From: Cyanobacteria bacterium UBA8803
Lineage (GTDB): Bacteria > Cyanobacteriota > Cyanobacteriia > Cyanobacteriales > Coleofasciculaceae
Length of the DNA: 5,277 bases
NCBI GenBank assembly: GCA_003505715.1
Contig: DNXU01000230.1
Location: 9,331-14,607 of the forward strand
Direction of reading: 5' to 3'
Shown here piece after piece: positions 1-4,598 of the stretch. Every line of letters starts with the position of its first letter. Position 1 is the first letter of the stretch. A program made the translations under genes and the position numbers. The notes beneath the pieces were generated by a model, which was not told the origin of the DNA, made no database searches, and saw only the letters and a program-made list of their open reading frames with translations.

Positions 1-21
1 ACAACAAACAACAAACAACAA
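1..21. repeat. Heptamer tandem array, ACAACAA x3
   Basis: Three perfect tandem copies of the 7-mer ACAACAA end exactly at the base before the ATG at 22. The array may continue left of the window. It resembles the short tandemly repeated (STRR) heptamers of cyanobacteria. It takes up the place where a Shine-Dalgarno sequence would lie, so the downstream gene has no visible ribosome binding site. Confidence 0.8.
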
Positions 22-1185
22 ATGACCAAATCATTCCAGATTCAGGCTGTAACTACTCCAGAGATGCACGAAATGTTTCTGGATATGCCAGCACTGGTAT
101 ATGCGGAGGATGCCAACTGGGTGCCACCGTTGCGCAGCGATGTCGCTAAGCAGTTTGCACCCAGTAATCCATTTTTTGGCTATGGGAAGTTACAGCAATT
201 TATTGCCCTTTCTCCTGGGGGGAGTGGGGAGTCGAACACTACCAACTCAAATCCGATACCCGTGGGGCGAATTGTGGCAGCTGTGAACCAGCGCTTGATT
301 GAACGAGAAGGCCAAACCGTCGGGTTGTTCGGGTTTTTTGAGTGTATTCCAGATTTGGCGATCGCTCAAGCCCTTCTCAATGCAGCTTGCCAGTGGTTGC
401 AAGAGCAAGGCATGACGGTAGTGCGAGGGCCAATCAATCTATCAACTCATAATAGTTGCCTGTTCTTAGTTGATGGCTTTGACTCACCACCAACGGTGAT
501 GATGCCCTACAATCCGTCTTACTATCCAGAGTTTATGGAGGAAGATGGCTGGCATAAAGCGAAAGATGCCTATGCCTATGACTTCCCCCTCGACAAGCCC
601 CTACCAGATAAATTTGAGAAAGGGTATCGGATTGCTTGTCAATCAGGGATCTCGTTCCGCCCGATCCGAACTAAAGACCCCGGATTTAAGCAAGATGTCC
701 TGAGTATCTATCATCTTTTTAACCGCGCCTTTGCTAATAATTGGAGTTCTACACCTCGCACTGAGGAAGAATTTTTTGAGGAAGCTAAATCTCTGCAAAG
801 TTTGGTCGATCCCGATATTTTCCCCATTGCCGAGGACAACGGGGAAATGATTGGGTTTTGGATGGGGTTACCAGATTATAATATTCCCCTGAAGCAGGTA
901 GGTGGGAAACTTAACTGGTTGGGAATACTCAAATTTTTATGGTATCGCCGTCAGATTGACCAAGGACGGGTAATTGCCATTTGTGCGCTACCAGAGTATC
1001 GCCGTAAAATGGTGCCCCTGGCTTTAATTTATTTGGGAATGCAAGGGGGAATTAAAAAGGGCAAGCCCTATAAACGAGCTGAACTTTCTTGGGTGTGGGA
1101 AGATAATATGCCTTCCCGTAAGTTGATTGAGGCATCGGGGGGCAAGATTTATAAAACTTACCGAGTTTATGAAAAAACTCTATAG
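22..1185 (+). CDS. GNAT-superfamily N-acyltransferase, YghO-type (387 aa)
   Basis: A cytosolic GNAT-fold acyltransferase of the long, two-part YghO-like family; substrate unknown. The N-terminal part has the family pattern: D30-x-NWVPPLR near residues 32-38, PFFGYG (50-55), VGRIVAAVN (81-89) and GLFGFFEC (101-108). RGPINLSTHNSCLFLVDGFDSPP (about 135-157) and MPYNPSYY (161-168) follow. The C-terminal GNAT-like half has WSSTPRTEEEF (241-251), IAEDNGEMIGFWMGLPD (269-285), the acyl-CoA-binding-type segment ICALPEYRRKMVPLALIY (320-337), and AELSWVWEDNMPSRKLIEASGG (353-374) before a KTYRVYEK end. There is no signal peptide or membrane segment, and the length is normal for the family. One oddity is a Gly/Ser/Asn-rich stretch at residues 64-79, between two conserved blocks, encoded partly by heptamer repeats. 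The ATG at 22 is chosen because the conserved N-terminus follows it closely, although no ribosome site is visible. From memory, relatives of this family include a bacterial ceramide synthase, so a lipid N-acylation role is possible but unproven. Family is confident, function is not. Confidence 0.9.
   Translation: MTKSFQIQAVTTPEMHEMFLDMPALVYAEDANWVPPLRSDVAKQFAPSNPFFGYGKLQQFIALSPGGSGESNTTNSNPIPVGRIVAAVNQRLIEREGQTVGLFGFFECIPDLAIAQALLNAACQWLQEQGMTVVRGPINLSTHNSCLFLVDGFDSPPTVMMPYNPSYYPEFMEEDGWHKAKDAYAYDFPLDKPLPDKFEKGYRIACQSGISFRPIRTKDPGFKQDVLSIYHLFNRAFANNWSSTPRTEEEFFEEAKSLQSLVDPDIFPIAEDNGEMIGFWMGLPDYNIPLKQVGGKLNWLGILKFLWYRRQIDQGRVIAICALPEYRRKMVPLALIYLGMQGGIKKGKPYKRAELSWVWEDNMPSRKLIEASGGKIYKTYRVYEKTL
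217..232 (+). repeat. Heptamer repeat GGGGAGT x2 inside a coding region
   Basis: Two copies of GGGGAGT (219-225 and 226-232), preceded by two more G, lie inside the acyltransferase gene. GGGGAGT is a common cyanobacterial intergenic heptamer type. Here it encodes the start of the low-complexity loop at residues 64-79, and the reading frame is preserved. Confidence 0.6.
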
Positions 1186-1674
1186 CCACCAATTCTTTAG
1201 GGGTGAAGCATTCGGGTGATGCGATCGCCAAGAAAACCCCAAATACTTATATCCTTAGGCGATAGCCTTTCCGCAGGGTATGCAACACGAGTGATCCTGG
1301 CGATAACATGTCTATAAAATATCTCCCTCTCTCTCCCTTGTCTTGGGAAAGCGATCGCAACTTTCTGCCGAGCTGGTCTAGGATAAAGGGGCAGTTAGGA
1401 TTTATCAGCTCCCAATTCTTCACGAAATACAGACTCAACAAAAACTGCACAGCAAGTTAGGTAACCAATCAGAAATAATAATGCCACCATAAATTTCACC
1501 TCCACTATTAGATACATCTGAGTAACAATGAGTTATGCATTATTGTTAAAAATCTTTACAAAGTTTTGCCATGCCTGATAAGGGTGCTCATTCATAATCT
1601 CTATAAGTCACCGAAAACCAACTCGTAAATACCAGCGATCAAATACTTTTGGCCTTCCCGGGAGAGATCCAGGT
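1186..1674. other. Gene-free stretch with remnants of dispersed repeats
   Basis: No convincing gene on either strand. The left part reads like pieces of cyanobacterial dispersed repeats: GGGGTGAAGCATTCGGGTGA around 1200-1219 next to a HIP1 octamer (1221-1228), and GGCGATAGCCTTTCCGCAGG around 1258-1277. A second HIP1 copy is at 1351-1358. Weak nested pairing exists (GGGGT 1200-1204 with ACCCC 1236-1240, GCAT 1208-1211 with ATGC 1219-1222), but no U-tract follows, so no terminator is called for the upstream gene. The rest (1380-1674) is AT-rich and shows only the hairpin at 1523-1548. Confidence 0.5.
1523..1548. repeat. AT-rich inverted repeat (hairpin)
   Basis: TAACAATGA (1523-1531) pairs with TTATTGTTA (1540-1548) over 9 bp including one G-T pair, around an 8-base loop. 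No T-run follows on either strand, so it is not a standard terminator. It could be a protein-binding dyad or chance AT-rich pairing. Confidence 0.4.
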
Positions 1675-1704
1675 TTGATATAACTGCCCAAAATAGGGTA
1701 AAGT
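1675..1704 (+). promoter_or_regulatory. Probable sigma-70-type promoter of the riboswitch-cbtB unit
   Basis: TTGATA (1675-1680, 5 of 6 to the -35 consensus) and TAAAGT (1699-1704, 4 of 6 to the -10 consensus) are 18 bp apart. Transcription would start near 1711, a few bases before the first paired strand of the riboswitch. That placement supports the call; the match itself is only fair. Confidence 0.45.
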
Positions 1705-1715
1705 CTGAATACTCA

Positions 1716-1837
1716 ATCGGTTCTGGTGAGGATCAGCTACCAGAGGTAATGGGGAAAGTTTGGTGCAAGTCCAACACTGTCCCGCAACTGTAAAGGGGCT
1801 ACTCAACTTTAGTCCCTGAGTCAGGAAACCCGCCGAT
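1716..1837 (+). ncRNA. Cobalamin (adenosylcobalamin-type) riboswitch
   Basis: This RNA aptamer binds a cobalamin and lowers expression of the genes downstream when the vitamin is plentiful. The conserved core is visible in order: GGTAATGGGGAA (1745-1756), the B12-box-like GGTGCAAGTCC (1762-1772), CCCGCAACTGTAA (1781-1793) and the closing CAGGAAACCCGCC (1822-1834). Pairing supports it. The closing stem is ATCGG (1716-1720) with CCGAT (1833-1837). A 6-bp hairpin joins TCTGGT (1722-1727) and ACCAGA (1739-1744). A 7-bp stem with one G-U joins GGGGCTA (1795-1801) and TAGTCCC (1810-1816). Only 36 nt separate the aptamer from the cbtB ATG, and no terminator U-tract lies there, so control of translation initiation is more likely than termination. 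The neighbouring cobalt-transport gene fits the ligand. Confidence 0.95.
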
Positions 1838-1863
1838 GTGTTAATTTATGTAGATTCATCTGC

Positions 1864-1867
1864 GAGG
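1864..1867 (+). promoter_or_regulatory. Ribosome binding site deciding the cbtB start
   Basis: GAGG lies 6 nt before the ATG at 1874. A small hairpin just upstream (GTAGA, TTCA loop, TCTGC; about 1850-1863) lies between aptamer and ribosome site and could belong to the expression platform. The in-frame GTG at 1838 directly abuts the riboswitch's closing stem and has no ribosome site, so 1874 is preferred. Confidence 0.6.
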
Positions 1868-1873
1868 TACAGA

Positions 1874-2065
1874 ATGACTGCTAAATCTTTGGTTTCATTT
1901 CGGCAACAGACAGTACGCTTGACCTTATCAACACCTGTGCAAGCGACTCTCTACACTTCGCTGTGCGCCCTAATTCTCTGGACGATTTATTTCAGCACTT
2001 ATCCGCCTATGCATGACAAGCTCCATTCTCTGCGCCATCACACGTTGATGGTAAGTTGCCATTAA
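1874..2065 (+). CDS. cbtB: CbtB family cobalt transporter subunit (63 aa)
   Basis: A small inner-membrane protein of the CbtB family, predicted to take part in cobalt uptake for B12 synthesis, classically together with the multi-span protein CbtA. After a short polar N-terminus it has one membrane segment (about residues 23-41, rich in Leu, Ile and Tyr). It ends in the family's His-rich tail: PPMHDKLHSLRHHTL (44-58) and the final Cys-His (62-63). The histidines H47, H51, H55, H56 and H63 with C62 are the likely metal ligands. A length near 60 residues is normal. It sits directly behind a cobalamin riboswitch, the hallmark context for this family. Downstream, in place of cbtA, lies a large unrecognised membrane protein 66 nt away. 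The assignment is confident; transport of cobalt itself is a family-level prediction and not shown by the sequence. Confidence 0.92.
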   Translation: MTAKSLVSFRQQTVRLTLSTPVQATLYTSLCALILWTIYFSTYPPMHDKLHSLRHHTLMVSCH

Positions 2066-2070
2066 TGAAA

Positions 2071-2091
2071 AGGGAATAGGGAATAGGGAAA
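2071..2091. repeat. Heptamer tandem array, AGGGAAT type, 3 units
   Basis: AGGGAAT, AGGGAAT and AGGGAAA follow each other in the gap between cbtB and the next gene, so the array should be part of the same transcript. It is another STRR-like heptamer, with a motif different from the one at 1-21. Confidence 0.75.
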
Positions 2092-2131
2092 TCCCCATAA
2101 AAAAATAATGTCAAAATTGGAGATCGGTTTA

Positions 2132-3385
2132 ATGCGGCAGAGTGCAACCCCTTATCCCCGAACCCTTTTTGCCAACTCTGGCAGACGAGGTTTAAAGTTA
2201 TACCACTTTAATGAGATCGGCTCAAAATTAAAGGGAACAGTACTCATCAGTGCTATGGCTGTGATGGGTATGGTCATACAGGGTAAAGTTGGGTTGTCAC
2301 AGACTCCACCAGCAACCGTTAGGCTGATGACTGAACCAGCCGTCAGCCAGCTATCTCCCTTTGAAGCTGAAGCCATTAAACCCAAATCTCCCGTACAGTT
2401 GAAGTTACAAGCGGTCGATGGGGCAGGTATTCCTTTACTCAAGGCTAAGATACGCCTAAAAATTCTCACGCCACCCAAAAATCTGTGGTTTCCCACAGAT
2501 TTCCCCATTGTAGAGGGAACTCGCTTGCTAGAGATGGAGGCGATCGCTCCTCAAGGTGAGTTGCACCTCCAGCAAATGCTACCAATTCGCGGCACTTACC
2601 AGCTATTGGTCAACGTTACTCCCATTGAGAAAGATACCTTTAAGCCGATCCAGCAAACGCTGAAGCTATCTGTACCGGAAAGTGGGGTTAAATATCGCAA
2701 TTTTGCCATCCTAGCAGGGATTTTACTCATGGTAGGGCTAGGAGGAGGCTTAGTTATTGGCGGACAGCAACAGGTAGAACCAGGGGAAATTGCACCGACT
2801 AGAGTGCGATTGCTGCTGAGTGGTACGATAATTTTGGCGATCGCGGTCTTATTAGTAGTTAATATCCGTGCCGAATTCAGCCACTCTGAGATGTCCCACC
2901 ATACTCATGAGGAATCGCTAGGGGATAACTCTGGAATTGTGCAGTCTCAGGGATTGGACGTGCGACTGTTGGGAGATAGTAATGCGACGGTTGGAAAACC
3001 TGCCAACTTAAACGTTCAACTCACCGACATCCAAACCAATAAACCTGTCACGGATGCAATTTTGAGTATTAAAACCACTCCCCTAGAGGATGAAGGGGTT
3101 ACCTTTGCCTACCAAGGTGTACCAGATGCCACTGGAAAATTTATCTGGCAGCAGCAGTTTTTTGATGGTACTACCCACAAAATTGAGGTTGAGGTTGCTC
3201 CCCATCCCAAGGCAGTAAGGCAATTCCAACCCTTCCAGATTTCCAAAACGATAGCAGTTGAAGCAGTAGAACCTCCTCTGTACATTCGATTTATTGCCCT
3301 AGCTTACATGACAGGTATTGTTGCGATCGGTCTGCTGATAGGACTAAAGTTAAAATCTCCTGCTCTTACCCGTAGGGAAGTGTAG
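2132..3385 (+). CDS. Unrecognised membrane protein with two periplasmic beta-type domains, CbtB-linked
   Basis: Family not recognised. The ATG at 2132 has GGAG 9 nt upstream; an in-frame ATG at 2108 without a ribosome site would give 425 aa (numbering below uses that longer form). Hydrophobic segments: a signal-like one at 42-58, then 198-219, 232-252 and 392-413. Predicted topology: domain 1 (about 70-190) outside, a short cytoplasmic loop (220-232), domain 2 (about 282-388) outside, basic C-terminal tail inside. Both domains look like beta-sandwich modules of the YtkA/FixH sort and resemble each other: PVQLKLQAVD (95-104) and PANLNVQLTD (298-307), then GELHLQQ (150-156) and GKFIWQQQ (343-350). 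Between segment 3 and domain 2 is a His cluster, HSEMSHHTHEE (259-269), placed outside and suited to bind Co, Ni, Zn or Cu. It lies 66 nt behind cbtB, probably in the same riboswitch-controlled transcript. It is not CbtA, which has more membrane spans and no such domains. A role as cobalt receptor or CbtB partner is inference from context. Confidence 0.85.
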   Translation: MRQSATPYPRTLFANSGRRGLKLYHFNEIGSKLKGTVLISAMAVMGMVIQGKVGLSQTPPATVRLMTEPAVSQLSPFEAEAIKPKSPVQLKLQAVDGAGIPLLKAKIRLKILTPPKNLWFPTDFPIVEGTRLLEMEAIAPQGELHLQQMLPIRGTYQLLVNVTPIEKDTFKPIQQTLKLSVPESGVKYRNFAILAGILLMVGLGGGLVIGGQQQVEPGEIAPTRVRLLLSGTIILAIAVLLVVNIRAEFSHSEMSHHTHEESLGDNSGIVQSQGLDVRLLGDSNATVGKPANLNVQLTDIQTNKPVTDAILSIKTTPLEDEGVTFAYQGVPDATGKFIWQQQFFDGTTHKIEVEVAPHPKAVRQFQPFQISKTIAVEAVEPPLYIRFIALAYMTGIVAIGLLIGLKLKSPALTRREV

Positions 3386-3386
3386 G

Positions 3387-3446
3387 CTGAAAATCCCGAT
3401 GGCAACCTTGTCATCTGTTTGTTACATAGCCGTCACAAATTTTCAG
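3387..3446 (+). other. Imperfect long hairpin in the 3' region of the cbtB unit
   Basis: CTGAAAAT (3387-3394) pairs perfectly with ATTTTCAG (3439-3446). Nested inside, GATGGC (3398-3403) pairs with GCCGTC (3429-3434) with one G-U. Internal loops are CCC and ACAA, and the apical loop is 25 bases. It starts one base after the stop codon and may be an mRNA 3' element. No U-tract follows. Confidence 0.45.
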
Positions 3447-3474
3447 TATCGTGGTTTAGTACTAGATTCTTTGG

Positions 3475-3523
3475 GGCGAAAAACGCCACAGTCCTCCAGT
3501 TTTGGCTGGGAGGACTTTTTTTT
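3475..3523 (+). terminator. Intrinsic terminator of the cbtB unit, with a small leading hairpin
   Basis: The terminator proper is 3490-3523. AGTCCTCCAG (3490-3499) pairs with CTGGGAGGACT (3506-3516) with a single bulged G, around the loop TTTTGG, followed by a run of eight T. Directly before it, GGCG (3475-3478) pairs with CGCC (3484-3487) around five A. It lies about 105 nt after the stop codon of the large membrane protein and is the clear end of that transcript. Confidence 0.9.
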
Positions 3524-3530
3524 GAGGATA

Positions 3531-3656
3531 TTGCTCTGAGGTAACACTTAGAGAACTTACGCAAAGCCTATATAAGGTAGCCGTAGGAATTTCAGGGTAT
3601 TTGCGGTTCCCACTTACTTTACCAAAAAAATATTATCGAAGTGTCATGCCTTTCTT
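3531..3656. other. Gene-free stretch, nothing recognised
   Basis: No ORF, RNA gene or strong structure was seen here. The only trace is GAACTTACGCAAA near 3552, a string resembling ends of some cyanobacterial insertion elements, but no inverted partner was found nearby. Confidence 0.4.
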
Positions 3657-3677
3657 GGTAATAGGTAATGAATAATG
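3657..3677. repeat. Heptamer tandem array, GGTAATA type, 3 units
   Basis: GGTAATA, GGTAATG and AATAATG follow in exact 7-bp register. Thirty bases on, a second array carries the reverse complement of this motif. A 10-bp perfect palindrome, TGTTGCAACA (3682-3691), lies between them. Confidence 0.7.
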
Positions 3678-3706
3678 ACCATGTTGCAACAAGCTCACTT
3701 TCTGGC

Positions 3707-3738
3707 AATTACCCATCACAAATTACCAATTACCCATC
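3707..3738. repeat. Heptamer tandem array, AATTACC type, inverted to the previous one
   Basis: The order is AATTACC, CATCACA, AATTACC, AATTACC and a partial CATC, all in 7-bp steps. AATTACC is the complement of GGTAATT, so the arrays at 3657 and 3707 face each other and can pair into an imperfect hairpin upstream of the Cys-rich ORF. Confidence 0.7.
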
Positions 3739-3768
3739 TAGATATATCACATAGACTTTAGAGGGACT

Positions 3769-4206
3769 ATGCCAAGCCATTTAGAGTGCTCACAACCAAC
3801 TATTAATGTTTGTTCTAAAATTAAGTGTCCCTTTTTCAATCCAACCACTCCAGCGGGTTGCTGCACCCGATACCTTAGTTCTGGCGAGTGCCATCTCAAG
3901 AGTGTATTTGCCTTCACATCCAATGGTCATTGCCTATTGACAGCTAATGAAATAGAACTTTGCTATATCAAACAGGTAAACGATTGCTGGATTGCTAGGA
4001 ATCTTATCCGTTTAAAGGAACCCTTACCAGGCAATAGCAGTGAGGTGGTTCTACCAGCCAACCGTAAGACATCTAATACTCTCAATAGGCCCCTTCACAC
4101 ACCCGACAATTTTCATCCCATCTACATTAAACTACCTAAAATTCCCTCAAGTTACCGAACGATTAGTAATCCCTTATTAAATTCCATCCAGTTTGAGGAA
4201 TATTAA
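3769..4206 (+). CDS. Cysteine-rich hypothetical protein (145 aa)
   Basis: Not recognised. Nine cysteines fall in the first half (residues 7, 15, 20, 31, 32, 41, 55, 65, 73) and none in the second. The core is C15-x4-C20-PFF-x7-C31-C32-x8-C41-H42, a spacing that suggests a Zn-binding or Fe-S knuckle, or a disulphide-bonded fold if exported. No signal peptide or membrane segment is seen, so metal binding in the cytosol is more likely. The second half (about 85-145) is rich in Pro, Ser, Thr and Asn and looks disordered. The ATG has the purine-rich GAGGGA only about 2 nt upstream, a close but usable ribosome site. It stands alone on the plus strand with a terminator 228 nt downstream. An open frame of 145 codons with a clustered Cys pattern argues for a real gene, but without homology it could still be spurious. 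Confidence 0.6.
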   Translation: MPSHLECSQPTINVCSKIKCPFFNPTTPAGCCTRYLSSGECHLKSVFAFTSNGHCLLTANEIELCYIKQVNDCWIARNLIRLKEPLPGNSSEVVLPANRKTSNTLNRPLHTPDNFHPIYIKLPKIPSSYRTISNPLLNSIQFEEY

Positions 4207-4433
4207 CTCAATTTGTAAAGTCATATCAAGTCCAGTAGCACCTTTCCTTGTATAAAAAAGTTCGTAGTAACCGGACACGATATCATTGGCTTCCAGTCTG
4301 TGGCCAATTTACCAAATTGCGATGCAGGCCATATCTGGGCGATCGCAACTTTGCCATCTCGTTGTAACAGCGCTGTCACAACAGCTAATTATTCTTAAGA
4401 TAACTAAGATTCCTTTCGGTGATGAACGTCAAA
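4207..4433. other. Convergent gene-free region with small dyads
   Basis: No gene on either strand. It holds a 6-bp hairpin CAATTT-ACC-AAATTG (4305-4319), a HIP1 octamer (4339-4346), and the 22-bp dyad listed separately. AACCGGACACGATATC near 4270 resembles strings scattered in cyanobacterial genomes, possibly mobile-element debris; this is a weak impression. Confidence 0.4.
4361..4382. repeat. 22-bp near-perfect palindrome
   Basis: The left arm GTTGTAACAGC (4361-4371) mirrors the right arm GCTGTCACAAC (4372-4382) with one mismatched pair, leaving no spacer at the centre. Such a dyad could be an operator for a dimeric regulator, but no gene start lies close by: mtnB and the Cys-rich ORF both end toward it. 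It could otherwise form a hairpin in a read-through transcript. Confidence 0.55.
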
Positions 4434-4465
4434 GCCTTCCTGGGTAACTTGGAGGGCATTTTTTT
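4434..4465 (+). terminator. Intrinsic terminator, plus strand
   Basis: GCCTTCC (4434-4440) pairs with GGAGGGC (4451-4457) over 7 bp with one G-U, around a 10-base loop. It is followed by an A and seven T. It would end transcripts from the Cys-rich ORF 228 nt upstream, or an unseen RNA between them. The minus strand has no good T-run after the stem. Confidence 0.65.
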
Positions 4466-4484
4466 GAATAGGGAATGGGGAATT
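4464..4484. repeat. Heptamer array, GGGAATG type, 3 units
   Basis: TTGAATA, GGGAATG and GGGAATT in 7-bp register, starting inside the T-run of the terminator. The motif is close to the AGGGAAT array at 2071-2091. Confidence 0.55.
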
Positions 4485-4554
4485 TAATATTTGCCTATTT
4501 TGAGAATTAAATAAATAATAATTGTGACAGTAAAGAGTGCGGAATGTGCTTTAG

Positions 4555-4589
4555 AAGGATGAGGAATAAGAGATAAGAGATGAAGGATG
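4555..4589. repeat. Heptamer array, AGAGATA type, 5 units
   Basis: AAGGATG, AGGAATA, AGAGATA, AGAGATG and AAGGATG run in exact 7-bp steps, ending 9 bases before the mtnB stop codon. The last GGATGA (4585-4590) can pair with TCATCC (4599-4604) over the mtnB stop, but no T-run follows on the minus strand, so this is at most a weak terminator for mtnB. Confidence 0.7.
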
Positions 4590-4598
4590 ATTTTTTCC

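Noticed and set aside
1247..1450. 67-codon ORF on the minus strand in the gap before the riboswitch
   Set aside because: It runs over remnants of dispersed repeats and a HIP1 site, and its product shows no recognisable motif. Better explained as chance.
1838..1873. N-terminal extension of cbtB from the GTG at 1838
   Set aside because: The GTG directly abuts the riboswitch's closing stem and has no ribosome site. The ATG at 1874 has GAGG at 6 nt and gives the normal family length.
2152..2508. 118-codon ORF on the minus strand
   Set aside because: It lies wholly inside the large membrane protein gene, whose domain pattern and signal segment make the plus strand the coding one.
3550..3575. Possible insertion-sequence end (GAACTTACGCAAA)
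   Set aside because: No inverted partner, target duplication or transposase fragment was seen nearby; a short string resemblance is not enough.
3657..3738. CRISPR-like array
   Set aside because: The units are 7 bp in direct tandem without spacers, which is a simple STRR pattern and not repeats with unique spacers.
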